Positions 42,341-50,813 of a DNA stretch of 52,608 nucleotides are shown here, in pieces (the first letter of the stretch is position 1; the number at the start of each line of letters is the position of its first letter). Source of the stretch: Gammaproteobacteria bacterium. GTDB taxonomy: Bacteria > Pseudomonadota > Gammaproteobacteria > Steroidobacterales > Woeseiaceae. The stretch spans positions 1-52,608 of the forward strand of contig JAUHZT010000005.1 in the NCBI GenBank assembly GCA_030425905.1. The letters are read 5' to 3'. A model generated the notes under the pieces. It searched no databases and had not been told where the DNA came from. It saw nothing but the letters and a program-made list of their open reading frames with translations. Made by a program: the position numbers and the translations under genes.

Positions 42341-43612
42341 ATGAAGCAGGAAACGCTGGCTATACACGCAGGCTACGAGACAGACCCCACCACGAAATCG
42401 GTGGCCGTGCCTATTTACCAAACCGTTGCATATGAATTCGATAACGCGCAGCACGGAGCGGACCTGTTTGACCTGGCGGTGCCCGGCAATATTTATACGC
42501 GGATCATGAACCCCACGAACGACGTGCTGGAGAAGCGCGTCGCCGCGCTGGAAGGCGGCCTCGCAGCGCTTGCCGTCAGCTCCGGTATGGCGGCGATCAA
42601 CTACGCGATTCTTACGATTGCCAAAGCAGGTGACAACATTGTCACGACGCCGCAATTGTACGGTGGCACCTACACACTGTTCGCCCATATGTTTCCCTCG
42701 CAGGGCATTGAGGTGCGATTTGCGGAAGATGATTCGGCCGCCGCCATCGAGAAGCTGATAGATGACAAAACCAAAGCGGTTTTCTGTGAATCCATCGGAA
42801 ATCCGGCTGGCAATATTGTCGATCTGGAGCCCATCGCAGCAGCCGCACACAAGCATGGCGTCGCAGTGATCGTCGACAACACGGTTGCCACCCCCGCGCT
42901 GTGTCAGCCCATCGAATTCGGCGCCGACATCGTTGTACACGCACTCACGAAGTACATCGGTGGCCACGGCAATTCGATCGGCGGCATCATCGTCGATTCC
43001 GGCAAGTTCCCGTGGGCAGAGCACAAGGCGCGCTATCCGGAACTGAACGAACCGGAGGCGGCCTACCATGGTGTCGTGTATGCAGAAGCCCTGGGCGAAG
43101 CCGCTTACATTGGCCGCGCGCGGACCGTGCCTTTGCGCAATACCGGGTCTGCACTGGCGCCAATGAACGCGTTCCTTATCCTGCAAGGTCTTGAAACGCT
43201 AAACCTGCGCATGGAACGGCATTGCGAAAACGCGCATGCCGTCGCTAACTACCTGAAGAACCACAAGAGCGTGGAATGGGTTAGCTTTGCCGGTCTCGAA
43301 GACCATCCGCACCATGCACTGGCGCAGAAATACTGCAAGGGCAGCCCCGCGTCCCTGCTTACCTTTGGCATCAAAGGCGGCCTGGAAGCCGGCATTCGAT
43401 TCTATGACGAGCTGAAACTCGTAAAACGGCTGGTGAATATCGGCGATGCAAAAACGCTCGCCTGTCACCCTGCCTCGACGACCCATCGCCAGCTGACCGA
43501 AGCCGAACAGCTGAGTGCCGGTGTCGCACCGGAGGCTATCCGGATCTGCGTTGGCATCGAGCATATCGACGACATCATTGCTGATTTCGAGCAGGCATTC
43601 AGCGCCGTTTAA
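42341..43612 (+). CDS. metY: O-acetylhomoserine sulfhydrylase / aminocarboxypropyltransferase (MetY)
   Basis: The 423-residue Cys/Met-metabolism PLP enzyme makes homocysteine from O-acetylhomoserine and sulphide. The family length and start (MKQETLAIHAGYETDPTTKSVAVPIYQTVAYEF), the YTRIMNPTNDVLEKRVAALEGG block, the PLP-binding HALTKYIGGHG lysine, and the late THRQLTEAEQLSAGV are typical of MetY/OAHS and longer than MetB/MetC. AGGAAACAGGC precedes the ATG. I looked for a SAM riboswitch in the 165-bp leader and recognised none. It lies downstream of the sigma gene on the same strand, but the gap suggests a separate transcript. Confidence 0.95.
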   Translation: MKQETLAIHAGYETDPTTKSVAVPIYQTVAYEFDNAQHGADLFDLAVPGNIYTRIMNPTNDVLEKRVAALEGGLAALAVSSGMAAINYAILTIAKAGDNIVTTPQLYGGTYTLFAHMFPSQGIEVRFAEDDSAAAIEKLIDDKTKAVFCESIGNPAGNIVDLEPIAAAAHKHGVAVIVDNTVATPALCQPIEFGADIVVHALTKYIGGHGNSIGGIIVDSGKFPWAEHKARYPELNEPEAAYHGVVYAEALGEAAYIGRARTVPLRNTGSALAPMNAFLILQGLETLNLRMERHCENAHAVANYLKNHKSVEWVSFAGLEDHPHHALAQKYCKGSPASLLTFGIKGGLEAGIRFYDELKLVKRLVNIGDAKTLACHPASTTHRQLTEAEQLSAGVAPEAIRICVGIEHIDDIIADFEQAFSAV

Positions 43613-43734
43613 AAAGCGTAGTTTTGGTTAGTACCACCTGCTGATCGGCCACGGATTTCGCCGTCGGCCCTCGCAAAGCGCGAAGGATTTTCTATCGCGC
43701 ACCGTCTTACCTGCGACGGGAGCTCCGACACATC

Positions 43735-45432
43735 GTGACCCCGTCAGGGCCGGCAGCCTCACCACAGAGGCTGCCGGGACTTTGCGGTATCGCGCCGGAC
43801 ACGCAGCGGGTAAGCATCATCAAGATCAAGTCTTTCGTCAGGCCAGTTTCGGCAACCCGGCTTCTTCTACTGAGCAGTTTATTTCTGGTGGCCAGCGCCA
43901 ACGGTACTTTCTTCTCGAAGGTTGCCGAAGTCTATCCGTTGCAGGCGGCCAACCTCGGATTCCTCACATCACTTGCGGTCTTCACCACGGCGCTACTGGT
44001 TCTCGTGATGGCCCTGTTCAGCCTCCTCCTGCCGGTCCGACTGGTTGTAAGCCTGTTCATCGCGTTGTCTGCTCCGATCGCCTATGTCGCGGCGAGCTTC
44101 GGCGCGATTATCGACGACGCAATGATCCAGAATATCCTGGAGACCGATACGGCCGAAGCCTTTGATCTTCTGAGCCTTCGTTTCTTGTTGCGCATATTGC
44201 TGATCGGTATCTTGCCAGTCGCGCTGGTGTGGTTCTGGCCCTTGAAACCAGCACCGGTCCTGCAGCGCCTACGACACCGGTCGATGCTTGCGGCCGGAGC
44301 ATTCGCGACACTCCTGGTCTGTGTTGTTAGTTTTGGTACTGGCTACGCCGACTTTTTTCGTGAGCACAAACCGTTGCGTTTCTATGCGAACCCGGTCTAT
44401 GCCGTGTACTCGATCGGTAGCTACTTCACCGAACAAGTCTTCGCCGGGAAGGTTCAAACGTTCGCAAGCGTTTTGCCCGAGGCCAAGCTACACCTGGAAA
44501 TCGGTCATCGGGAGCTGATCATCATGGTTGTCGGTGAAACCGCTCGTGCCGATCGATTCTCGCTAAACGGTTACGAGCGCAACACGAACCCCCGACTCGC
44601 AAACGAGTCCGGTTTAATCAGCTATACCAACGTCAGCGCTTGCGGAACATCGACCGCCGTGTCCGTGCCCTGCATGTTCGTGCCGGAAGGGCGCGCTGAG
44701 TTCACGCGAAACTCGGTTTACGCAAACGAAAACCTGCTTGACGTGTTACAGCGCGCAGGCGTGAACGTTCTTTGGCGCGACAATAACTCCGGCTCAAAGG
44801 GAGTTGCGGAGCGCGTTCCGTTTGAAGCTTTCAGCTCACCGGATGTGAACCCGGTCTGCGACGAGGAATGTCGCGACGTCGGCCTGCTCAGTGGCTTGCA
44901 GGAGTACATCGACTCGGTAGATGGCGACATTCTGATAGTGCTACATCAGATGGGTAGCCACGGCCCAGCCTATTTTCGACGGTACCCTGCCGAGTTCGAG
45001 CAATACACACCCGCGTGCCACTCCGCAGACCTGAACGATTGTGATCAGGTTGAGATTCAGAATGCCTACGACAATACGATCCTGTATACCGACTACTTTC
45101 TGTCGGAAGTTATTGCTCTTCTGAAACGGAATACCCCCGCCTTCGAAACCGCCATGCTATACGTCAGCGATCATGGCGAATCGCTGGGTGAGAGAGGTAT
45201 TTACCTGCACGGCCTTCCTTATATGTTCGCGCCGCACGAACAAACGAAAGTACCGCTGATACTATGGGCGGGCAGCACATCGGATATTGACATCAATAGT
45301 GCGATCAGAAAAAAGGACCTGCCGCATTCACACGACTCGATATTCAATTCAATGCTGGCAACATTCGAAATCGAGGAAACACTGCCAGGAATGCCATATT
45401 CCCTCTACGACGTCGTCGGCAACAATGGTTAA
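43735..45432 (+). CDS. eptA: Lipid A phosphoethanolamine transferase (EptA/MCR-like)
   Basis: The 565-residue enzyme has an N-terminal five-helix membrane domain and a C-terminal periplasmic alkaline-phosphatase-like domain. It moves phosphoethanolamine from phosphatidylethanolamine onto lipid A, lowering surface charge. Catalytic residues: E268 in VVGETARAD, the nucleophile T305 in CGTSTAVSVPC, and the zinc site SDHGESLGE, with disulphide cysteines flanking the Thr as in MCR-1. The start is GTG 43735 with GGGAG upstream; the N-terminal 25 residues are not conserved-looking, so a later start is possible, but none has a ribosome site. A PAP2 phosphatase follows after 3 bp, as beside mcr-1. Confidence 0.93.
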   Translation: MTPSGPAASPQRLPGLCGIAPDTQRVSIIKIKSFVRPVSATRLLLLSSLFLVASANGTFFSKVAEVYPLQAANLGFLTSLAVFTTALLVLVMALFSLLLPVRLVVSLFIALSAPIAYVAASFGAIIDDAMIQNILETDTAEAFDLLSLRFLLRILLIGILPVALVWFWPLKPAPVLQRLRHRSMLAAGAFATLLVCVVSFGTGYADFFREHKPLRFYANPVYAVYSIGSYFTEQVFAGKVQTFASVLPEAKLHLEIGHRELIIMVVGETARADRFSLNGYERNTNPRLANESGLISYTNVSACGTSTAVSVPCMFVPEGRAEFTRNSVYANENLLDVLQRAGVNVLWRDNNSGSKGVAERVPFEAFSSPDVNPVCDEECRDVGLLSGLQEYIDSVDGDILIVLHQMGSHGPAYFRRYPAEFEQYTPACHSADLNDCDQVEIQNAYDNTILYTDYFLSEVIALLKRNTPAFETAMLYVSDHGESLGERGIYLHGLPYMFAPHEQTKVPLILWAGSTSDIDINSAIRKKDLPHSHDSIFNSMLATFEIEETLPGMPYSLYDVVGNNG

Positions 45433-45435
45433 GGG

Positions 45436-46140
45436 ATGATCCTTAGCTCCCGGCAGGTGCTCTGGTCGCTTGCAGCCCTGTTCGTTTGTCTGGTCGCGTT
45501 CGAGCTCTTTGGCATTGATCTGCTGGTGCAGCGTTTGCTGTTTGACTCACAAACAGGCACCTGGCTCCTGGGTAGCGCGGAACCGCTTATGCGCTTCCTG
45601 CTTTACGACGGCTTTAAGCGTCTGTTGATACTGTTCGCACTCCTGGTGGGCGCCGTACTTGTGCTTGCTACTTTCTCGTCCCGTTGCACAAAGTATCGCC
45701 GTGGCCTGCGGATTGTTTTCTTCTCACTCCTGCTAGTGCCTGCGATGGTTGGCCTGGGCAAGGCCACAACGAATATTCCCTGTCCCCGCGACATTGCGGA
45801 GTTCGGTGGCACTGCGATGCACACAGGTGTCTTGGAGTCTGTTTTTTCCCCATCACGCACAGATCGTCGCTATCGCTGCTTCCCGGCGGGACATGCCAGC
45901 GGCGGTTTCGCGCTGCTTTCCTTGTATTTCCTGGGCCAAAACCGGCGCCAGCGAGCGGCGGCAATCACCCTGGGACTATCGCTCGGCTGGGCAACCGGCA
46001 TTTACAAGATGGCAATCGGCGACCACTTCCTGAGCCATACGGTAGTAACAATGATTTTCGCATGGCTCATAATCAATCTGCTCGCTATGCTGGAAAGAAG
46101 TTACTCCAGGTCAACACTTGCTGCGCGGAAAGTTCAGTGA
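45436..46140 (+). CDS. PAP2-family membrane phosphatase
   Basis: The 234-residue integral membrane protein has about six helices and the PAP2 phosphatase motifs: KATTNIPCPRD (variant of KxxxxxxRP), FPAGHASGG (PSGH-type) and a final GDHFLSHTVVT (SRxxxxxHxxxD-type). It would dephosphorylate a lipid phosphate or undecaprenyl diphosphate at the periplasmic face, or be an LpxT-like phosphotransferase. It begins 3 bp after eptA, so the two form an operon. This arrangement recalls mcr-1 with pap2. Its 3' end overlaps the convergent glycerate kinase gene by 30 bp. Confidence 0.88.
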   Translation: MILSSRQVLWSLAALFVCLVAFELFGIDLLVQRLLFDSQTGTWLLGSAEPLMRFLLYDGFKRLLILFALLVGAVLVLATFSSRCTKYRRGLRIVFFSLLLVPAMVGLGKATTNIPCPRDIAEFGGTAMHTGVLESVFSPSRTDRRYRCFPAGHASGGFALLSLYFLGQNRRQRAAAITLGLSLGWATGIYKMAIGDHFLSHTVVTMIFAWLIINLLAMLERSYSRSTLAARKVQ

Positions 46141-47004
46141 AACTGGCTGGTGATCATCATTCAGCCTGATCACAGCGTTGGCGAGTGTCGGCAGTACGTC
46201 GATGTTGTTTCGGGTTATTCGTTCGTAATAACGAATGAAGCTGGCCACTTCGGCGTCACTCATGATTGCATTCGCATTTACATCACTTCGTTGCCGTAGC
46301 TTGTGTTCCTGTTCTATTCGCCAGCGGCGCACAGCGCCAAAGTCGGGCACCTGCAAAAACAGGAGCGCGTCCAGGCACGCGAACAAGCGCTTATAGTCTG
46401 TCGCGAGCCTGTCGTTGACGTAAGATCGCCAACGGCCGTCCTTGTCTTGCGCTGATTCCAATTCGTTTACAGGTTTTTTCAGCTCGGCTTCCGGAACTGC
46501 CTGTGAGGCAACACACCAACCCTCAAAAATGATCAGGTCCACCGGGCCGGAGATCGTCGACCATTCCGCTGGCGGATACCGGTCGTCCCGTGACTTGTCA
46601 AAGCGCGGTACTTGCACGCTGTCTCCCGCCTTCAACGTCTTTAGCTGTTCGATGATCGATAGCCCAAGCGCAACATCGTGAGTACCGGGCACGCCGCGAG
46701 TGCGCAGCAGGGGGTGCACATCACGGCCAAGCGCCTCTCGCTCAGCAAGCGTCAGGTACAGATCATCGATGGAAAGGATGACGACCCGGCGGCCATGTTC
46801 TTGCTCGAGGTACTCTCTTAGCAATGCCGCCAGTGTTGACTTGCCGGTACCTTGCGCACCGTTGATTCCGAGAACGAATCCTGAACCTTTGTGCCTGGCT
46901 AACTGTGCTTCAAGCCATTCGGCAAACGGCAGGTAACATTGGTCTGCAGACTCTGCAAACACACTGGGCAATCCATGCTGCCGAATAAAGCTGTCCAGGT
47001 TCAC
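46111..47004 (-). CDS. P-loop kinase, probable D-glycerate kinase
   Basis: The 297-residue cytoplasmic kinase has Walker A GINGAQGTGKST and the nucleoside/uridine-kinase-like segments ILSIDDLYLTLAEREAL and LIIFEGWCVASQAVPE. It belongs to the PRK/uridine-kinase-like family containing plant-type glycerate 3-kinase and YggC. In this operon it would phosphorylate D-glycerate released from glucosylglycerate, returning it to central metabolism as phosphoglycerate. The start is GTG 47004 within GTGA shared with the stop of the phosphorylase gene, so translation is coupled. The 3' end overlaps pap2 on the other strand by 30 bp. Confidence 0.85.
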   Translation of the reverse strand: MNLDSFIRQHGLPSVFAESADQCYLPFAEWLEAQLARHKGSGFVLGINGAQGTGKSTLAALLREYLEQEHGRRVVILSIDDLYLTLAEREALGRDVHPLLRTRGVPGTHDVALGLSIIEQLKTLKAGDSVQVPRFDKSRDDRYPPAEWSTISGPVDLIIFEGWCVASQAVPEAELKKPVNELESAQDKDGRWRSYVNDRLATDYKRLFACLDALLFLQVPDFGAVRRWRIEQEHKLRQRSDVNANAIMSDAEVASFIRYYERITRNNIDVLPTLANAVIRLNDDHQPVSLNFPRSKC

Positions 47005-48746
47005 TTATTGGTCAACCACACGGTCTGGTACGGTTCAAGCTCAAGCGCAGTTTGCCCTTCCAAAATGCGCTCACCGCTGATCAGGTCCCACCAGCTGTCG
47101 CTGCTAACAAGGTTGATATTGGCAAGCTCCAGTGACTGATGTTCTCGGCTGACATTGCTGATACTGAAGACGTCCTGTCGGCGATCGCTTGACTGCCGCC
47201 AGATACCAAAGGTTTGCAAACCAAGTTGCAGCGTGAATTGCACGGCATTCGGGTGAAAAGCCTGTTGCTCACGCCGCAGCCTTATCAAATGGCTCAGTCG
47301 CGCAAGTATCACCGACTGCACGCTGCCCGGATCCTCCAGGAGACTGTCGAGTTGTTCCTTTTCCCAGACATGCCGGTTGATAGAGCGGTACTGGCCTGTT
47401 CTGGCAAGTCCTTCGTAGTCATTTGCAGTGCCGAGCAGGCTGTGAATATAAAGCCCGGGTATGCCCTCCAGCGCCAGCATGATCGCGTGTGCACACACGA
47501 ATCGGTCGATCTGAAAATCGTCAGGGCCGTCTACCGTGCCAGCCAGCGCGTCAATCAGGCTGATATTCACTTCGTAAGGATGTGCGGCCCCATCGGGCCC
47601 TGTTCGCAGTGAAATCTTGCCACCAAACCCGCCCAGCGTTTCCAGCAAACGGGCACGCTCTGCCTCCGACAAAAGACCGTCGACAGGCCGCATCCCTATG
47701 CCGTCATGCGAGGCGATGAAATTAAAGTACGTTGTGCCACCCCTGGCTGGCGGCATACTCATCATCCAGGTCTTGAGATGCCGACAGTCGCCTGTTAACA
47801 GCGTATGGATCAATAGCGGTGGCAGCGAGAAGTTGTAGATCGCATGCGCTTCGTTCGAGTTACCAAAATAAGTAAGGTTGTCACGATTCGGAACATTCGT
47901 CTCGGTGATCAGCATGACTGAAGGATCGTAGAAGTCGATCAGCGTCCTGAACAGTTTGATTATTTCGTGTGTGCGCTGATCATGTAGCGAGGTCGTTCCA
48001 GGCTCCTTCCAGAGAAACGCAACCGCGTCCAGTCGCAATACCCTGACGCCGTTCTCCAGGTAAAAGCGGACAATTTCGATGAACTCAAGCAAGACCTGCG
48101 GGTTTGAAAAATCCAGATCAACCTGGTCGGGGCCAAACGTACACCAGACCCAGCGCTTGCCGTCCGCCGTCTCGACTTCAGTGCGCAGTGGTGTTGATCG
48201 CGGCCGCACAACCAGACTCAGGTCATCTTCAGGCGCAGCTTCCTTAAAGTAGTCTTTGCCCGGGTCTTTGCGGGAAATATAGTTCTGGAACCACCTTGAA
48301 TGACTCGACACGTGGTTGATAACGAGGTCTGCCATTAGCCGATAGCGGCTGGCAATGGCCCGGATGTCGTCCCAGCTACCCGCGGCTTCGTCCACGGTGC
48401 GGTAGTCGATAACCGCAAAACCGTCGTCGGAACTAAACGGGTAGAACGGCAGAATGTGCAGGCCATTGATAGTATCGGCCAGGTAACGGTCGCAAAAGCG
48501 CTGCAGTGTTCTTAGCCCGGGCTCACCTTCGTTATGCACGGAGGTTGCGTAGGTGATCATCCAGCAATCGGACTCGTCCCAGTAATTCTGATACGGAACA
48601 GGCTCCTTGATATTCGCCGCATAACGCATGGCGTCGATGACCGGCGCCACCAGCTCGCCGGCCTTCTCACCGTAGATGACTTCAAGATGCGACTGAACCC
48701 GGGATGCGAGCCGCTGTGCGCCCGCCCCTTGTTGCGCCCCACTCAA
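47001..48746 (-). CDS. GH13 glucosylglycerate phosphorylase-like enzyme
   Basis: The 581-residue GH13_18-type sugar phosphorylase is related to sucrose phosphorylase. Catalytic pieces: GVRVLRLDAVAFLWKEPGTT (nucleophile Asp), MLITETNVPNRDN (acid/base Glu) and FIASHDGIGMRPVDG (transition-state Asp). LWKEPGTT and the gpgS neighbourhood point to glucosylglycerate phosphorylase, which makes glucose-1-phosphate and glycerate. The start is TTG 48746: it overlaps the gpgS stop as TTGA and has GGAGGAG eight bases upstream. Longer frames (to 48830) lie inside gpgS in another frame. Its substrate could also be sucrose or glucosylglycerol, but context favours glucosylglycerate. Confidence 0.88.
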   Translation of the reverse strand: MSGAQQGAGAQRLASRVQSHLEVIYGEKAGELVAPVIDAMRYAANIKEPVPYQNYWDESDCWMITYATSVHNEGEPGLRTLQRFCDRYLADTINGLHILPFYPFSSDDGFAVIDYRTVDEAAGSWDDIRAIASRYRLMADLVINHVSSHSRWFQNYISRKDPGKDYFKEAAPEDDLSLVVRPRSTPLRTEVETADGKRWVWCTFGPDQVDLDFSNPQVLLEFIEIVRFYLENGVRVLRLDAVAFLWKEPGTTSLHDQRTHEIIKLFRTLIDFYDPSVMLITETNVPNRDNLTYFGNSNEAHAIYNFSLPPLLIHTLLTGDCRHLKTWMMSMPPARGGTTYFNFIASHDGIGMRPVDGLLSEAERARLLETLGGFGGKISLRTGPDGAAHPYEVNISLIDALAGTVDGPDDFQIDRFVCAHAIMLALEGIPGLYIHSLLGTANDYEGLARTGQYRSINRHVWEKEQLDSLLEDPGSVQSVILARLSHLIRLRREQQAFHPNAVQFTLQLGLQTFGIWRQSSDRRQDVFSISNVSREHQSLELANINLVSSDSWWDLISGERILEGQTALELEPYQTVWLTNK

Positions 48747-49966
48747 CTCGAGAACTCCTCCATGTCCAGTTCGACGGCATCGCGTAGCTCTTCGAGGACC
48801 GTTGGCACAGCACTGATAACGCTGTTCCACGGTGGTATGAATGGCGTGTCCATCGGGTTTTCACGAAACAGGTCGCCCGCCTTCACTACGTTTGCCGCAA
48901 ACAGGGCAACAGCCTCTTCTTCTTTGTGACGGTCAAACGTCAAACCGTTGATGGCCGCATCCGCTTCAAACAGCTCGATAAGGTCCAGCGCGATACGGAA
49001 GTAGGTTGCCTTGATTGTTCGCACCTTGTCCGTCGAAAACGTCTCCCCCTGAATAGCGAGTTTGCGGTACATGGCTTTGGCAATATCGATGCTCATCCGG
49101 GAAAGACCGCGGGTCTGGTCTTCCACACTCAGGTCCTGGTGCTTGTGATCGTAGGTGTCCGCGATATCGACCTGACAAAGCCGGTTGGTTGAATGATTCC
49201 GGTACATCTCGCTGAGCACGCCAATTTCCAGTCCCCAGTCTGTGGGTATGCGCAGATCGTCGATAACGTTGCGGCGCAGCGCGAACTCGCCAGCGAGCGG
49301 ATATCGAAAACTGTGCAGGAAATCGAGGTAGTCACTGCGGCCGCATACTACCCGCAGCGCCAGTATCAATGGCGTTACCAGCAAGCGGGTGACCCGCCCG
49401 CCCAGCGTCGAACCGTTTGAGCGCGCGTAAAAGCCCTTGCTGAAATGGAAACTGAACCCTGGGTTGGCCACCGGGTAGATTAATCGTGCCAGCAGATCGC
49501 GCTTATACGTCTTGATATCGGCATCGTGCAGTGCGACGGTCGACGCACGCCCGGTCGCCACGGAGTAGCCGTAGCAGAACCAGACGTTTCGACCTTTGCC
49601 CGGCTCGGTGGGCGCAAGACCTTTCTCCTGAAGTTTTGCATCGATGGCGCGCAGGCGCGGGCCATCATTCCACAAAACGCGGTGATGTTGCGGCAGGCGA
49701 CCGAAGAATTCGAGAGCGTGTCGGTATTCCGCTTCGTCGGCGCGATCAAGCCCGATGACTATCTCGTTGAGGTACGGAACCCGGGCAAGTTCATGCACAA
49801 TATTTTCGAGCGCCGGTGTCGCCAGCTCTGAATAAAAAGACGGTATGACCAGGCCCATCGGACGGTGCCGCGAGAAATCAATAAGATCTCGTTCCAGATC
49901 CTCTATCGGCCGATTGGTCAGGTTGTGCAGGGTTGCGATATTGCCGTTCTGGTGAAAATCGCCCAA
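48743..49966 (-). CDS. gpgS: Glucosyl-3-phosphoglycerate synthase (GpgS, GT81)
   Basis: The 407-residue GT-A fold glycosyltransferase has the metal-binding ALHDADI motif, the N-terminal VIPSFYSELATPALENIV and IVIGLDRADEAEY, and DYLDFLHSFRYPLAGEFAL. It joins NDP-glucose to 3-phosphoglycerate, giving glucosyl-3-phosphoglycerate, the precursor of the compatible solute glucosylglycerate. The start is TTG 49966 with GGAGAG six bases upstream; no in-frame ATG fits the N-terminus. The stop overlaps the phosphorylase start. Cytoplasmic. The phosphatase gene just upstream supplies the second step. Confidence 0.93.
   Translation of the reverse strand: MGDFHQNGNIATLHNLTNRPIEDLERDLIDFSRHRPMGLVIPSFYSELATPALENIVHELARVPYLNEIVIGLDRADEAEYRHALEFFGRLPQHHRVLWNDGPRLRAIDAKLQEKGLAPTEPGKGRNVWFCYGYSVATGRASTVALHDADIKTYKRDLLARLIYPVANPGFSFHFSKGFYARSNGSTLGGRVTRLLVTPLILALRVVCGRSDYLDFLHSFRYPLAGEFALRRNVIDDLRIPTDWGLEIGVLSEMYRNHSTNRLCQVDIADTYDHKHQDLSVEDQTRGLSRMSIDIAKAMYRKLAIQGETFSTDKVRTIKATYFRIALDLIELFEADAAINGLTFDRHKEEEAVALFAANVVKAGDLFRENPMDTPFIPPWNSVISAVPTVLEELRDAVELDMEEFSS
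48755..48761 (-). promoter_or_regulatory. Ribosome-binding site deciding the TTG start of the phosphorylase
   Basis: GGAGGAG (minus strand) lies eight bases before TTG 48746 and inside the 3' end of gpgS. It is the only strong ribosome site near the phosphorylase start and supports the TTG choice. Confidence 0.7.
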
Positions 49967-49972
49967 GGTTTA

Positions 49973-49978
49973 CTCTCC
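49973..49978 (-). promoter_or_regulatory. Ribosome-binding site deciding the TTG start of gpgS
   Basis: GGAGAG (minus strand) lies six bases before TTG 49966, directly after the phosphatase stop. It supports the TTG start. Confidence 0.6.
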
Positions 49979-49979
49979 G

Positions 49980-50789
49980 TTACTGTGGTGTTTTGTGAAG
50001 CTCATCAAGCGGCTCTGCAAGTAGTGACATCATTGCCTCATTCCAGCCGGTGGGGCCTGGCGATGACGGTGTAAGGACTCGATTGTTTGAGTTGAGGATC
50101 ATACGATGCTCGTGTTTGCCCGGGATAAGCACCGCAATATCAGTACTTGCCAACATGCCCAGGTCGTTTGGACCGTCGCCAAGCGATACAGAGATCAACT
50201 TTTTGCCTGGCCATTTGTGCGCGTACTGCGCCATTAACTGGCGCACCGCGTCGTCTTTGCCGGTCTTGCCCATCAGGTGCAGAAAGCGACCGCCCCGTAC
50301 GCAATGCAAACCCCGCGCTTCCATGTCCCGGACGAAACTGTCAGCCCGGCTAGCGTCATCGAGCCATAGTATAGGTTCGGAACCCGCGCGGGTGTTTGCA
50401 CGTCGTGCCTGGTCGAGATCAAGACCCGTCGCCCGCGCAATGCCTGGCTCACCGAGTTCGTAAAACGCTTCGCAGTGGTAAGCATTCGCGGCTTTCGCTT
50501 CCCTGTAAGCCGATTGCAAGCGCTCGCGGGATACAGGCGTCGTCAGCAACGATGTCATGCCCGGGAAATAATCAGTCGGCACAGACAAGACGGCACCGTT
50601 CTCAGCCACGACAGGATGGGCGAGATCCAACTGTCGTGCGTAGTCTTCGAGTTCAGCCAGGGTCTTGCTGCTCACAAGCACCAGCGGAATATCCCTGTCT
50701 CTGAGTAACCCCAGCGCAGGCCGGGCCGCTGTCCAGTCATAAGTGTCATGGTCGAGCAGCGAGCCATCAAGATCGGTAAATACGATCAG
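49980..50789 (-). CDS. HAD phosphatase, YedP/mannosyl-3-phosphoglycerate phosphatase type (probable GpgP)
   Basis: The protein is of HAD subclass IIB. It begins with the catalytic FTDLDGSLLDHDTYDW, followed by LVSSKTLAELEDYARQL, PVVAENGAVL and ISVSLGDGPNDLGML. It resembles E. coli YedP and would remove phosphate from glucosyl-3-phosphoglycerate. The frame containing the DxD nucleophile has no ATG, GTG or TTG between the upstream stop (about 50820) and the motif. I give CTG 50789 as start (269 residues); ATT 50813 (277 residues) is equally possible. A GTG at 50681 would delete the catalytic Asp. A -1 frameshift from ATG 50818 or a sequence error would also explain this. Confidence 0.78.
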   Translation of the reverse strand: MIVFTDLDGSLLDHDTYDWTAARPALGLLRDRDIPLVLVSSKTLAELEDYARQLDLAHPVVAENGAVLSVPTDYFPGMTSLLTTPVSRERLQSAYREAKAANAYHCEAFYELGEPGIARATGLDLDQARRANTRAGSEPILWLDDASRADSFVRDMEARGLHCVRGGRFLHLMGKTGKDDAVRQLMAQYAHKWPGKKLISVSLGDGPNDLGMLASTDIAVLIPGKHEHRMILNSNNRVLTPSSPGPTGWNEAMMSLLAEPLDELHKTPQ

Positions 50790-50813
50790 CTTGTGTTCAG
50801 GGTGTGAAGAAAT

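Noticed and set aside
42320-43186. Minus-strand open frame (288 codons) opposite metY
   Set aside because: Its text is Arg/His/Gly-rich with no domain and mirrors the codon pattern of the strongly supported metY.
46111-46140. 30-bp convergent overlap of pap2 and the kinase as a sign of a wrong gene call
   Set aside because: Both C-termini are continuous with well-supported frames, and short convergent overlaps are normal in compact genomes.
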